Part shown: one piece after another, positions 26,251 through 35,754 of the stretch
How positions within the stretch are numbered: position 1 is the first letter of the stretch
Layout of the letters: each line of letters opens with the position of its first letter
DNA from: CAZHRC01 sp964533865
GTDB taxonomy: Bacteria > Bacillota > Clostridia > Tissierellales > Peptoniphilaceae
Direction: 5' to 3'
Length of the DNA: 64,000 bases
Assembly (NCBI GenBank): GCA_964533865.1
Contig: CAZHRC010000008.1
Coordinates: forward strand, 27,213-91,212
Notes under the pieces: model-generated
Told to the model about the DNA's origin: nothing
Seen by the model: the letters and a program-made list of their open reading frames with translations, nothing else
Database searches by the model: none
Program-made: the position numbers and the translations under genes

Positions 26251-26784
26251 ATGTATCCTATCGCCCACTTTAAAACCATCACCCACCATCGCCATCTCGT
26301 CATGCTCTACTGTTTTCGAGCAGGGATCGGTTGGCAAGGGTTGGGACACGATTTAAGTAAGTATGCACCGGTGGAATTTATCTCCGGTATGCGCTACTAT
26401 CAAGGGGATCGCAGCCCAAACGATGCGGAACGCAAAGCCAAGGGGATATCCTATGCCTGGCTCCACCACAAAGGGCGAAACAAACACCACATCGAGTACT
26501 GGATCGATTATTCCAGGCGCACTGGGACGATGGCGGGGATGGAAATGCCATTGAAGTATGTGGTCGAATCGGTGTGCGATCGAATCGCCGCCAGCAAGGT
26601 GTATGGCAAAACAAACTACAACGACGGCTACGCATTGGATTATTATATGCACTCGCGCCCTCACTACTTGGTCCATCCCAAAACCGATCAGCTCTTTATC
26701 GAAATCCTCACGATGCTAAAAGAGAATGGCGAAGACGCCACGTTTTCCGCGCTAAAACAGATGATTCAAAGGAACAAAAAGTAA
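26251..26784 (+). CDS. DUF5662 family protein
   Basis: A 177-residue cytoplasmic protein of a widespread clostridial family with unknown function. Conserved pieces are HFKTITHHRHLVM, LGHDLSKYAP, YYQGDRSPNDAER, SYAWLHHKGRNKHHIEYWID and MPLKYVVESVCDRIAASKVYG. The many His and Asp residues (HD in LGHDLSKY, HH in WLHHKGRNKHH) suggest an HD-like metal site. ATG 26251 has AAAGGAG six bases upstream. Monocistronic, ended by the hairpin at 26783. Confidence 0.85.
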   Translation: MYPIAHFKTITHHRHLVMLYCFRAGIGWQGLGHDLSKYAPVEFISGMRYYQGDRSPNDAERKAKGISYAWLHHKGRNKHHIEYWIDYSRRTGTMAGMEMPLKYVVESVCDRIAASKVYGKTNYNDGYALDYYMHSRPHYLVHPKTDQLFIEILTMLKENGEDATFSALKQMIQRNKK

Positions 26785-26823
26785 ACACCCCCGCAAAACC
26801 CAACGTTTGCGAGGGTGTTTTTC
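26783..26823. terminator. Bidirectional intrinsic terminator
   Basis: AACACCCCCGCAAA / TTTGCGAGGGTGTTTTT with one mismatch and an 8-base loop, between convergent DUF5662 and MFS genes. Confidence 0.88.
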
Positions 26824-26829
26824 TATGGT

Positions 26830-28047
26830 TTACTTTGAAGGCAGCTTTTGTGTCAAGAAAAATCCGACGACAAAAAGAGGTAAGATTCCCAATATGGAAT
26901 AGCGGGCAACGCCTGTCACATCGGTGATAAAGCTCATGATGAAAGGGCCGATAATGGCGGCGAATTTACCAAAGATGTTGTAAAATCCAAAGAACTCGTT
27001 GGAGTTTTCCTTTGGGATAATTTTTGCATAGTAGGAACGAGACAAGGCTTGTATGCCCCCTTGTGCCGAACCGACCATGGCACCTAAGATGAAGATTTGA
27101 CTCACCGAGTCGATGAAGTAAGCGAAGACCACCGCGATGATGTAAGTGATGATGCCCACTTGGATCATGGCGCGAGTGCCAAAGCGTTGAGCGAGCTTAC
27201 CGTAGAGGAGCGCACAGGGAAAAGCGATGATTTGTATGATTAATAGGATACCCAATAGAACGAACATGTCTAGGGCATTGCCGCCCAACACCTGTTCTGC
27301 GTAAGGAACGACCATTTTGATGATGGTGTCCACGCCATCGATGTAGAGAAAATACGCCCCTAAAAACAGCGCTACCACCTTGTGTTGGCGGATGTTTCGA
27401 AAGGTCTCTCCCAGTCTTGAAAAAGAGCTCTGGACCACATTGGGGACTTCGGGTACGTAATAGACTTGGTTCACGTTTTTAATCATGGGCATCGTCAGCG
27501 CCAACCACCAAATCGCAGTGATCACAAAACTGATCTGAAACCCGAGGAACTTGTCCATTCCGATGAGGTAAATGAGCGCTAAGCTAACCCCAAAGGGGAT
27601 AATACTGGCGATATAGCCATAGGCAAACCCAGAGGACGATACCCGGTCCATTTTTTCATCGGTGGTGATGTCCACTAAAAAAGAGTCGTAAAAAATATTG
27701 GACCCCGAAAAGCCGATGACAGAAACGATGTAGAGCACGATGAGCATTTGCCAGTTGCCCAGAGGCACCAATGCCAAGGACAGCGTCGCGAAGATACCCA
27801 GTAAGGCAAAGGCGTTGAAGAACTTTTTCTTTTTTCCTTTAAAGTCAGCCATGGTGCCGAGGATGGGACTGAGAAAGGCGACGATAAGGCTTGCCAGGGA
27901 ATTGAAGTAACCGAGGTCCATCCCTTCTCCTGGCTTAAACATGCCAAAGTACAGCGGCAACAACGCTGTGGTAATCGCCATGGAATAGGCGGAGTTTCCA
28001 CAGTCGTAAAGAATCCAGCTTATTTCTTCTTTGGTGTATTTTTTCAT
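26830..28047 (-). CDS. MFS transporter, UMF1/Atg22-like family
   Basis: A 405-residue membrane protein with about 12 spans. The N-terminus WILYDCGNSAYSMAITTALLPLYFG and the later IQALSRSYYAKIIPKENSNEFFGFYNIFGKFAAIIGP are characteristic of the UMF1 family related to yeast Atg22. Family members are thought to be efflux or amino-acid permeases, with little direct proof. AAGGAGGG precedes the ATG. It stands apart from its neighbours by a terminator on one side and 58 bases on the other. Confidence 0.88.
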   Translation of the reverse strand: MKKYTKEEISWILYDCGNSAYSMAITTALLPLYFGMFKPGEGMDLGYFNSLASLIVAFLSPILGTMADFKGKKKKFFNAFALLGIFATLSLALVPLGNWQMLIVLYIVSVIGFSGSNIFYDSFLVDITTDEKMDRVSSSGFAYGYIASIIPFGVSLALIYLIGMDKFLGFQISFVITAIWWLALTMPMIKNVNQVYYVPEVPNVVQSSFSRLGETFRNIRQHKVVALFLGAYFLYIDGVDTIIKMVVPYAEQVLGGNALDMFVLLGILLIIQIIAFPCALLYGKLAQRFGTRAMIQVGIITYIIAVVFAYFIDSVSQIFILGAMVGSAQGGIQALSRSYYAKIIPKENSNEFFGFYNIFGKFAAIIGPFIMSFITDVTGVARYSILGILPLFVVGFFLTQKLPSK

Positions 28048-28105
28048 AAAACCCTCCTTAGTACCAGCATACCCTATCGATGTAAAATTGAGATGAAATC
28101 GATGG

Positions 28106-28537
28106 TTAGCCCATATCTTGTGTCGTATCGCTACGCCATCTCAATATCACCAGCCCACAAGAGGACAGGCCGACTAAGACGTAGAGGAGGACAGGTTGGT
28201 TGATCAGGTAAAGATAGCCGTAAAAAGGGCTAAGAAATACCATGCGTGAAGGGAGCATAACATTCAATAGGTTCTCTGCACTTACCACGGTACCGACTAA
28301 CGTCGCTATTGAGGTGATAAAGACGCAAATCATATAGATTTTTAGCACCCCTTGGACGATGGCGTTCCCTTCTTTTCTCAGGTGCCAATACCCCATGGCC
28401 CAAAGACCTTCAAAAAGCAAGGTGGCGATTAAGTGTTTATGGGTTAACGCCTCTCCTAATAGCAAGGGGGCGTTTAAAACCGTCGCCACCGCCGTCGCTA
28501 TGACGACGAGAGCAAGTGACATGGTGGTATTTTTCAT
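28106..28537 (-). CDS. Small four-span membrane protein, unknown
   Basis: A 143-residue protein with four hydrophobic segments (about 7-28, 35-50, 65-90, 112-133). I recognise no family. Its ATG overlaps the truA stop as ATGA, so it is translated with truA and is the last gene of the ecf-truA unit before the MFS gene. It could be unrelated to tRNA modification and simply acquired at the operon end. Confidence 0.6.
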   Translation of the reverse strand: MKNTTMSLALVVIATAVATVLNAPLLLGEALTHKHLIATLLFEGLWAMGYWHLRKEGNAIVQGVLKIYMICVFITSIATLVGTVVSAENLLNVMLPSRMVFLSPFYGYLYLINQPVLLYVLVGLSSCGLVILRWRSDTTQDMG

Positions 28538-29286
28538 AGTATCTCCTTTTCGTAATGCACCGCCATAAGGTAGAGTCCTGACGGAGAGAAGGTAGGGCCT
28601 GCGAGCTTTCGATTCTTCGCTTGAATGAGCTCTGGAACGCGATCAGGCGCGATCCTTCCCATGCCGACAAGCACCAAGGTCCCCACGATGATGCGGATCA
28701 TGTTGCGCAAAAAACCGTTGCCTCGGAAGGTGAACAGGATCGTGTCTTCGACTTTTTCCACATCAATAGAAGTGATGGTGCGAACGGTGGTGTGGACTTG
28801 GGATTTCGCCCCCATAAAACCCGCAAAGTCATGGGTGCCAACAAATGCGCCCGCCGCTTCGACGATGTGGTCCAAGTTGAGCGGCCGCTGGGCATAGCCC
28901 TTGTATTGTCGGTAAATCGGATGAATCCACGGTGCGTTCACCAGTTCGTAGCGATAGGTTTTCGAAACCGCATCAAATCTCGGGTGAAAGTCCAGTGGCA
29001 CTTCTTCGGATTTAAAAACTGAAATATCTTCGGGCAAATGAACTTTGAGGTGATAATGAAAACAATCGGGCACGATATCACTTTCCGTGGTAAAGCATGC
29101 CACTTGTCCGTAGGCGTGAACTCCAGCATCGGTTCGTCCAGCGCCTTTTAAAGCCACCGTTTCTCCGGTGACTTTTCCGATGGCCTTCTCTATAACCTCT
29201 TGTACGCTGATGCCGTTATCCTGCCTTTGCCATCCAACGTAGTTTGCGCCATCGTAGGCGATGGTCAGTTTGATTTGTGTGGTCAT
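28534..29286 (-). CDS. truA: tRNA pseudouridine(38-40) synthase
   Basis: Converts uridines 38-40 of the anticodon stem-loop to pseudouridine. About 250 residues. The catalytic Asp is in KGAGRTDAGVHAYGQ; other landmarks are AYDGANYVGWQRQ and FRGNGFLRNMIRIIVGTL. The start is ATG 29286, overlapping the ecfT stop (ATGA); a longer frame runs back into ecfT. It is in the conserved ecfA1-ecfA2-ecfT-truA order of Firmicutes. Confidence 0.97.
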   Translation of the reverse strand: MTTQIKLTIAYDGANYVGWQRQDNGISVQEVIEKAIGKVTGETVALKGAGRTDAGVHAYGQVACFTTESDIVPDCFHYHLKVHLPEDISVFKSEEVPLDFHPRFDAVSKTYRYELVNAPWIHPIYRQYKGYAQRPLNLDHIVEAAGAFVGTHDFAGFMGAKSQVHTTVRTITSIDVEKVEDTILFTFRGNGFLRNMIRIIVGTLVLVGMGRIAPDRVPELIQAKNRKLAGPTFSPSGLYLMAVHYEKEIL

Positions 29287-30083
29287 AGGACGTATTTTGC
29301 CGCGATGACGGCGCCAAAGAAGAGGCCTATCCCCAATCCCACAACCGCGTCTGCCTTTGTGATCTTTAGATCGTTGAGTCGGGTACGCTCTTTTCCCACT
29401 TGGTAACAACGGGCTTCCATCGCTGTGGACAGCTCGTCCGCTCGGCGAAAGGCGTTGATGAACAAGGGCACCAATAGAGGCACCAAGTTTTTTGCTCGGT
29501 TGATCACATTTCCAGATTCAAAATCAGCCCCCCTTGCCATCTGGGCTTTCATGATTTTATCCGTCTCCTCAAAGAGAGTGGGAATAAAGCGCAGTGCAAT
29601 TGTGATCATCATCGCCAGCTCAGAGGCAGGAAATCCGATGGTTTTTAAAGGGCTAAATAATCGCTCTAGCCCGTCGGTCAGAGTGATTGGACTGGTGGTA
29701 AGGGTCAGTAGAGAGGTACCCGTCACCAAGAGCAACAGCCGCATCGCCATAAAAGACGCTTGAACCAGCCCTTCTTTTGTCACGACGAGAAAACCCAATC
29801 GGAATACTTCGATGCCAGGCGTCATAAACACGTTGATGATCAAGGTGATCAAGATGATGGGCAACAGCGGGCGCACGCCTTTTACCACATACCCCAAGGG
29901 GAGTTTTGCCACGTAAACCACCATGGCGATGAAACCCACCAAAGGGAGGTACATGGCGAATCGTTCGACATAAAAGATGGCGACGATAAACAGCAGTGAG
30001 GTGATGATTTTGATCCGAGGGTCGAGTCGATGGATGATGCTATCGCCGGGAAAGTACTGGCCTATGGTTATGTCTTTAAACAT
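29283..30083 (-). CDS. ecfT: ECF transporter transmembrane (T) component
   Basis: Membrane scaffold of the energy-coupling factor vitamin transporters, joining the two ATPases to an exchangeable substrate-binding S protein. 266 residues, with hydrophobic spans mainly in the first half. The coupling motifs are MARGADFESG and MEARCYQVG, whose Ala-Arg-Gly / Glu-Ala-Arg cores dock on the ATPases. The start overlaps the ecfA2 end by eight bases. No S component lies in the window, which is normal for group II ECF systems. Confidence 0.95.
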   Translation of the reverse strand: MFKDITIGQYFPGDSIIHRLDPRIKIITSLLFIVAIFYVERFAMYLPLVGFIAMVVYVAKLPLGYVVKGVRPLLPIILITLIINVFMTPGIEVFRLGFLVVTKEGLVQASFMAMRLLLLVTGTSLLTLTTSPITLTDGLERLFSPLKTIGFPASELAMMITIALRFIPTLFEETDKIMKAQMARGADFESGNVINRAKNLVPLLVPLFINAFRRADELSTAMEARCYQVGKERTRLNDLKITKADAVVGLGIGLFFGAVIAAKYVL

Positions 30084-30936
30084 CGCCGCCTCCTAACACG
30101 CGTTTCAACTCCTCTGCTGCTTCTTTGACGGTGAGCACGTCTGTGTTGACCTTCATGCCCTTTTTCGCCAAAGCGCGCATGGTCGCCGTGATTTGTGGAA
30201 TATCTAATCCGATTTCTCGAAGCTCTTCTTCTCGACGAAACACCTCAACAGGTGTACCGTCCATGAGCACTCGACCATCGTCCATGACGATGAGCCGATT
30301 GACAAGCCTCGCCACGTCTTCCATGCTGTGAGATACGAGAACGATGGTCATCTCCATGTTGTCGTAGAGTTTTTTGATTTCGTCGAGGATTTCATCTCTG
30401 CCCTTTGGATCTAACCCTGCTGTGGGCTCGTCGAGGACCAAGTAGGTCGGATTCATCGCAAGGACCCCTGCTATGGCAACTCGGCGTTTTTGTCCGCCAG
30501 AGAGTTCAAATGGCGAGTGGTCTTTGAGCGCTTCGTAGCCCAGCCCCACCATCTCCATGGCGGTGCGCACCCGTTCTTCGACTTCCCGATCTGAAAGCCC
30601 TTGGTTTTTTGGACCAAAGGCGATGTCTTTCGCGATGGTCTCTTCAAAAAGTTGGTGTTCGGGGTATTGAAACACCAAACCCACCCGTTGTCTCAGACCT
30701 TTTTTTGCCAAGTTTTTATCGACCGTATCCACGTCGTCGATAAGCACTCGTCCAGAGGTAGGTTTCATCAAGCCGTTGAGGTGTTGAACCAATGTGGATT
30801 TTCCACTGCCCGTATGACCGATGAGCCCGATGAATTCGTGGGTGCCCATTTCAAGGTTTACCCCTTTTAAGGCAGAGCTTTCAAACGGCGTACCTGGGTT
30901 GTACACGTAATTGACGTTTTCAAGTTTTATGGTCAT
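30076..30936 (-). CDS. ecfA2: ECF transporter ATP-binding protein 2
   Basis: Second ATPase of the ECF module, about 286 residues. Walker A is GHTGSGKST, signature LSGGQKRRVAIAG, Walker B YLVLDEPTAGLDP. FQYPEHQLFEETIAKDIAFGPKN is typical of the A2 (Tyr-Pro-Glu) type. ATG 30936 overlaps the ecfA1 stop as ATGA. Confidence 0.96.
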   Translation of the reverse strand: MTIKLENVNYVYNPGTPFESSALKGVNLEMGTHEFIGLIGHTGSGKSTLVQHLNGLMKPTSGRVLIDDVDTVDKNLAKKGLRQRVGLVFQYPEHQLFEETIAKDIAFGPKNQGLSDREVEERVRTAMEMVGLGYEALKDHSPFELSGGQKRRVAIAGVLAMNPTYLVLDEPTAGLDPKGRDEILDEIKKLYDNMEMTIVLVSHSMEDVARLVNRLIVMDDGRVLMDGTPVEVFRREEELREIGLDIPQITATMRALAKKGMKVNTDVLTVKEAAEELKRVLGGGDV

Positions 30937-31775
30937 AGGGCGCTCACCAATTCTTGAATGGTCAAGCAATCAGCCGGCACGTCGTAGCCGCTTGCATTGA
31001 GCAAGTAGCCCAGTTCGGTGACTTGAGGGACATCGAGGCCTAGGGCTTTCATCCGATCCACACTGGAGAAGATCTCTCGAGGCGTCCCTTCCATGGCAAC
31101 TTTTCCGTCATTCATGACGACGATGCGGTCAGCCACCACCGCCTCTTCCATGTAGTGGGTAATAAAGACGATGGTTTTTCCCTCCTGGGTGTTGAGCCGT
31201 TGAATGGTATCAAGGATTTCTCCACGACCGATGGGGTCAAGCATAGCCGTCGGCTCGTCGAGGACGATACACTCTGGATTCATGGCGAGAACGCCTGCAA
31301 TGGCCACGCGCTGTTTTTGTCCGCCGCTGAGTAGGTGTGGGGCGTGTTTTCGATAGCTTTCCATATCCACTGACTTCAAGGCGCCATCCACTCTTTCCCG
31401 CAACTCGGGGTTGGGGATGCACAAATTCTCTGGGCCAAATGCCACATCTTCTTCGACGATGGTAGCCACCATTTGGTTGTCTGGATTTTGGAAGACCATG
31501 CCACAGGTTTTGCGGATCTCCCAAGTATTGTCCTCTTCTTTCGTATTCATCCCATTGACAAATACATCGCCTTCTGTCGGAAGATTTTGTCCGTTGATGA
31601 GTTTTGCAAGGGTGGACTTACCAGACCCGTTGTGGCCTAAAACCACGAGGTACTCTCCCTTTTTTATGGACAAGCTCACCCCATCAAGGGCGCGCTCGGT
31701 CACTTTTTCATCGTCCATGGTGTACGCATCGTATTCGTAGACCACGTTTTGAATCTCTATTATGGTTTCGTTCAT
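30933..31775 (-). CDS. ecfA1: ECF transporter ATP-binding protein 1
   Basis: First ATPase of the ECF module, 280 residues. Walker A GHNGSGKST, FQNPDNQMVATIVEEDVAFGPEN (the A1 Asn-Pro-Asp type), signature LSGGQKQRVAIAG and Walker B CIVLDEPTAMLDP. ATG 31775 is chosen because GGAG lies six bases before it; two earlier in-frame ATGs are less well placed. First gene of the ecfA1-ecfA2-ecfT-truA unit. Confidence 0.96.
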   Translation of the reverse strand: MNETIIEIQNVVYEYDAYTMDDEKVTERALDGVSLSIKKGEYLVVLGHNGSGKSTLAKLINGQNLPTEGDVFVNGMNTKEEDNTWEIRKTCGMVFQNPDNQMVATIVEEDVAFGPENLCIPNPELRERVDGALKSVDMESYRKHAPHLLSGGQKQRVAIAGVLAMNPECIVLDEPTAMLDPIGRGEILDTIQRLNTQEGKTIVFITHYMEEAVVADRIVVMNDGKVAMEGTPREIFSSVDRMKALGLDVPQVTELGYLLNASGYDVPADCLTIQELVSAL

Positions 31776-31845
31776 TTGCATCTCCAATCATCGTACCGAT
31801 ATTCGGGTCCAGGTTTTTCAACCTTTCCCCGAGCAATCTCATCTA

Positions 31846-31874
31846 AATATATCACAAGCAGGGGGTGAAAACAA
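31846..31874 (-). promoter_or_regulatory. ecfA1 operon promoter
   Basis: Minus-strand TTGTTT (31869-31874), 17 bases, TATATT (31846-31851). The -35 lies in the T-rich tail of the lysC terminator, so the two transcription units are packed end to end. Confidence 0.55.
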
Positions 31875-31877
31875 CAA

Positions 31878-31897
31878 AGACCACCGCTAGGGTGGCC
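31878..31897 (-). terminator. Terminator of aspartokinase gene
   Basis: On the minus strand GCCACC, CTAG, CGGTGG then TCTTTGTTGTTTTC. It is a short stem, 20 bases after the lysC stop. Confidence 0.7.
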
Positions 31898-31914
31898 TTT
31901 GGCTATGGGTTGTT

Positions 31915-33234
31915 TTAATGGAATGCTTCGTAGATGACTTTGATGCCTTTTTCCAATGCGTCGGATTCGACGCCGACAAGAATGGAGATCTCACTGGATC
32001 CTTGGGTGATCATGCGAATGTTGATATCCGCTTTCGCCAAGGCTTGGAAAGTTTCGGAGGCCACGCCCACTTGGTATGCCATCGCCTCGCCGACGACCAC
32101 GATGATGGCCATGTTCGAGTGGATGGTAAGCTTGTCGGGCTCCAGTTGGTTTTGGATGTCTTGGGTAATCTTTTCGATGATGGGCTCGATCTCTCGATCG
32201 TTGACGATAACCGAGACGTTGTCGATCCCCGAGGGGACGTGCTCAATGGAGACGTCGTATTTTTCAAAAATATTTAACAAGCGACTGAGAAAACCTTGAT
32301 CGGAGTTCATCAGCATTTTGTCCACATTAATCGCCGTAAATCCGCGTTTACCCGATATCCCGGTGATGGCGTTGTTTCTCTTTTCGATGAGGTTTTCATC
32401 GAGGATCAAGGTGCCTCTTGCATCGGGATCGTTGGTGTTTCTGATATGGATAGGGATCATCGCTTGCATGGCAGGGAACATCGCCTCTTCGTGGATGACC
32501 GAAGCGCCCATGTAGGCGAGTTCGCGAAGTTCACGGTAGGTGATTTTTTCGATGGTCTCTGGGTTTTCCACGATGCGCGGATCCACCACTAAGAAGCCGG
32601 ATACGTCTGTCCAGTTTTCATAAAGGCTAGCGCCGACGCCTTTTGCGACCACCGCTCCCGTCACGTCGGAACCACCCCTTGAGAAGGTGATGAGTTCATC
32701 GTTTCGAGTGCGCCCATAAAATCCTGGGATCACCGCTTTTTCTACTCCTTTTAAACGCTCTTCCATCAGAGCCTTTGTATCTTCCCAACGCACGCGACCG
32801 GTGCCGCGACTGATGACGATGAGGTCGTAGGGGTCGATGAACTCGTACCCGAGGTAGCGTGCCAATAATTTGCCGTTTAAATACTCCCCACGGCTTGCCG
32901 CATAGGCATGGGTTGCGCCTTTTTGCAGTTGACGTTTGATTTCGATGAAGTCTTCTGTATAATCAATATCGACTCCAATGTCATAAGCGATCTCTTGATA
33001 ACGATCTTGGATAATGCCCAGTATTTCATTGAACGGCATGCGATGGTCCGCCGTTTGTTTACATAAGTATAACAGATCGGTAATTTTTTGATCATCCTTA
33101 TGACGTTTCCCTGGTGCTGACGGCACGATAAACCGACGTCTATCATCAGACTCTACGATTGCCTTTACTTTTTTGAATTGATTGCCATCTGCCAGAGAGC
33201 TTCCCCCGAACTTGGCGACGATAATATCTTTCAT
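31915..33234 (-). CDS. Aspartate kinase
   Basis: Phosphorylates aspartate, the first step to lysine, threonine and methionine. About 439 residues. The N-terminal kinase motif is VAKFGGSSLADG, with FSRGGSDVTGAVVAKGVGASLYENWTDVSGF in the catalytic domain, and two C-terminal ACT domains (about 300-439) for amino-acid feedback. ATG 33234 follows AAGGAGGAC; the longer frame is not used. The 134-base upstream gap already contains the GH3 terminator side, with no room for a lysine riboswitch. Which amino acid inhibits it is not clear. Monocistronic. Confidence 0.94.
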   Translation of the reverse strand: MKDIIVAKFGGSSLADGNQFKKVKAIVESDDRRRFIVPSAPGKRHKDDQKITDLLYLCKQTADHRMPFNEILGIIQDRYQEIAYDIGVDIDYTEDFIEIKRQLQKGATHAYAASRGEYLNGKLLARYLGYEFIDPYDLIVISRGTGRVRWEDTKALMEERLKGVEKAVIPGFYGRTRNDELITFSRGGSDVTGAVVAKGVGASLYENWTDVSGFLVVDPRIVENPETIEKITYRELRELAYMGASVIHEEAMFPAMQAMIPIHIRNTNDPDARGTLILDENLIEKRNNAITGISGKRGFTAINVDKMLMNSDQGFLSRLLNIFEKYDVSIEHVPSGIDNVSVIVNDREIEPIIEKITQDIQNQLEPDKLTIHSNMAIIVVVGEAMAYQVGVASETFQALAKADINIRMITQGSSEISILVGVESDALEKGIKVIYEAFH

Positions 33235-33351
33235 TGCGTCCTCCTTGACAATTACTTCCTTCATCCTATCAAATTTCAGGGTAATAGTAAATAAAAACTT
33301 GAATCCCTCAGTATTTATACTTAAAAATCACCGACACTTCCTGTCTTTTGA

Positions 33352-33379
33352 AAAACCCCCACAATATCGTGGGGGTTTT
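33352..33379 (-). terminator. Terminator of GH3 gene
   Basis: Perfect stem AAAACCCCCAC / GTGGGGGTTTT with an AATATC loop, 20 bases after the GH3 stop; T-tracts on both strands. Confidence 0.9.
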
Positions 33380-33398
33380 AATGGTGAGCGGTGTTTCT

Positions 33399-35510
33399 CT
33401 AATACCTGAGACCGTAATCTAAACGATATGCGTTGCCGTCTGAATCGACGTAAGCGTATGTCATCCCCTCTGGCAGATACTTGTCTTTGTCGTAGCCTGG
33501 GACGTCGTTTCTGGAGATGCAGTTACCTGCTTCGTCAACGGCGATGACGTCTTCACTCGCAGGAAGGGTCAACGGCAGGACGCCTACTGGGTTGTAGTTG
33601 CCACAGAACACGTCGAATTGGGCGTTGTAGAAAGTATCGTAACCCGCGACAAACGCATCAGCTAACGGCTCGATGTTTCCGACAAGCCACGGCAACACAA
33701 AGTTCAAACTGATCACCACTTTGCCGCCATTGGCGTGGACGGCATCGGCGATTGCTTTGACGCGATCCAAGTCAGCGAGGGTGGTTTCATTGTATGGTGT
33801 GCCATCCGTCGCTTTCAGCGGTTTGTTTTCGCATAGAGAGAGCTCTAAGTAGCCCGGCGTAGCACTGAAATACGCCCCTGATTTTGGATAGAGGAACAAG
33901 AAGGCAACGTCTGCCTCGTTGTAGTCTTCGGTTTGGACGTACGCCCCAATTTCATCGCACGCCGCTTTCGCTTTCACCGTGTTCGGAATCGCCTTTTCCG
34001 CTTCTTGGTGGAAGGTTTCGATGTAAACTTTTTTGCCCGCCATAGCTTCTTTACTCAATGGAAGGAGGTTGTCTGTGTTTTTCAACAGGGTTACGGATTT
34101 ACGGTGGGCGTTTTGCGCTTTTTCCCAACCTTCTGGTTGTTGAACGGCGGCTGTAGCACCGTCTGGATCCACGTATGTCTTTTCATCAAATAACCCTAGA
34201 ACGAAGAGCTCTTTTAATAGGCGGACATTGGCTTCGTCGATGCGTTTTTCGGTGATCCAGCCATTTTCATAAGCCGCCTTCAAGTTGAAAATATCCGATG
34301 AATCGGCGACGATATCCGTTCCAGTATTAATGGCTTTTGCAAATCTGGCGGCGATGGTTTTGTCTTCTACGCCCCAGCACATGTTGTTGACGATACCCGA
34401 GTCGGAGTTGATGTAACCTTTAAAGCCCATTTTATCTCTCAGCATATCTTGGATGAAATAGTGGTTAAATGCAATGCCGACCTCTTCAAACGGTATCTCT
34501 TCGCCTTCATAGGTTTGCACAACGCTCTTATCGATGGAAGGCGCGGAATAGTAGGGCATGATCGATGAGCTCTGACGTTTTGCCGCTTCGACAAAAGGTG
34601 GCAGATGGTATTTTTCAAGGCTGCCTTCTGTCGGATAGCAGTTCCACTTTCCTTCTTTGTAGTGGGGATCAAAGCCATTGTCTCTGGCGCCTCCACCTGG
34701 GAAGTGCTTAGTCGTCATGGCAACGCTGTCCGGGCCCAATTCGTCTCCTTGGAATCCATGGATAATACGCCCGATGACATCGGTGATAAACTCTGGATCT
34801 TCGCCAAATGTGCCATATATACGCTGCCATCTCGGATCGGTGACCACGTCGCACATATACATGTAGCCTTTGCGCAATCCTGTCGCGTGCCACTCTCGAC
34901 GTGCAGTTTCAGAAAACTCATCGATAAGGGATGCGTCTCCGCCGTCGACGATGTCCCCTTTTGCCGCCGCCGCTAGGCCAAGGGTTCCTGGCCAAGTAGA
35001 GAAAATCCCCACCGCGTCGTTCATCCCAAATACCGGCTCAGCGTTTTCGTTTCTCGAGTTGGATGCGATGATACACGGAATACCTAGACGTGTCCCTTCG
35101 CAAACCTCGTTCATCGTATTGACCCAAGTCGCAGTATCCTTAGGTTGCCAGTTGTCTCTGAGGATAAAATGGCGAAGGTGCATATTCTCAATGGTTTCTG
35201 TGGTCCCGAATATTTTCGTCTGAGCAAAAATACTCGTGCCTTGTTCGATTTCTTCTTCGTTTAAAATACCGTCATGGCTAGTCAGTTCAGGATTTTTTTG
35301 AGATTTTCCCATCAACCGCGTGTTAATCAACATCATTCCGATTTTTTCGTCGATGTTCATTTGCTCGACAAGGTCTTTTGCCCGAGTTTCTGGGTCCAAT
35401 CGCCAATCTTCATAGGCGTCCAATTTCCCGTTTCCATTTAAGTCTTTAAATTGAAAGCCATCGACTTCAATCAGACTTTTGACACGAGTTTCCAGTTTTG
35501 GTTGTTTCAT
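33399..35510 (-). CDS. Glycoside hydrolase family 3 protein (beta-glucosidase-like)
   Basis: A 703-residue cytoplasmic glycosidase with no signal peptide. The N-terminus holds a complete EF-hand-type calcium loop, DLNGNGKLDAYE (residues about 23-34). The GH3 barrel contains VVTDPRWQRIYGTFGEDPE, TKHFPGGGARDNG and GFKGYINSDSGIVNN, whose Asp is the expected nucleophile. The C-terminal sandwich domain includes the acid/base region. Likely cuts beta-glucosides or similar disaccharides taken up by a sugar carrier; the nearby GPH symporter at 39116 is a candidate partner. The exact sugar is unknown. Confidence 0.9.
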   Translation of the reverse strand: MKQPKLETRVKSLIEVDGFQFKDLNGNGKLDAYEDWRLDPETRAKDLVEQMNIDEKIGMMLINTRLMGKSQKNPELTSHDGILNEEEIEQGTSIFAQTKIFGTTETIENMHLRHFILRDNWQPKDTATWVNTMNEVCEGTRLGIPCIIASNSRNENAEPVFGMNDAVGIFSTWPGTLGLAAAAKGDIVDGGDASLIDEFSETARREWHATGLRKGYMYMCDVVTDPRWQRIYGTFGEDPEFITDVIGRIIHGFQGDELGPDSVAMTTKHFPGGGARDNGFDPHYKEGKWNCYPTEGSLEKYHLPPFVEAAKRQSSSIMPYYSAPSIDKSVVQTYEGEEIPFEEVGIAFNHYFIQDMLRDKMGFKGYINSDSGIVNNMCWGVEDKTIAARFAKAINTGTDIVADSSDIFNLKAAYENGWITEKRIDEANVRLLKELFVLGLFDEKTYVDPDGATAAVQQPEGWEKAQNAHRKSVTLLKNTDNLLPLSKEAMAGKKVYIETFHQEAEKAIPNTVKAKAACDEIGAYVQTEDYNEADVAFLFLYPKSGAYFSATPGYLELSLCENKPLKATDGTPYNETTLADLDRVKAIADAVHANGGKVVISLNFVLPWLVGNIEPLADAFVAGYDTFYNAQFDVFCGNYNPVGVLPLTLPASEDVIAVDEAGNCISRNDVPGYDKDKYLPEGMTYAYVDSDGNAYRLDYGLRY

Positions 35511-35711
35511 TGTTCCTCCTTAAAAGTATCGACAAGTCTCTATTATCACATATCGCTTCTACCGCTCAAGGTTTCGGAAAACCCTTTCAGTATAAGTTTC
35601 TTATATAATACCCAATCTCCAAAAAATATAAACATTTTGTCTCGATGTCGCCATCAAACTTTTCCTCACTGGAGCATCCTTCAACATTTGATGCCTTTGC
35701 CTCTGTGATGC

Positions 35712-35747
35712 AAAACCTCCACCTACGGTTTCCCAGAGGTGGATTTT
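35712..35747 (-). terminator. Terminator of L,D-transpeptidase gene
   Basis: Minus strand TCCACCT ... AGGTGGA then GGTTTTGC; a 7-base stem with a 12-base loop just past the stop. Confidence 0.65.
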
Positions 35748-35754
35748 GTATTCT

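Noticed and set aside
33235..33398. Lysine riboswitch before aspartokinase
   Set aside because: The gap is too short and includes the GH3 terminator; no lysine-aptamer core is seen.
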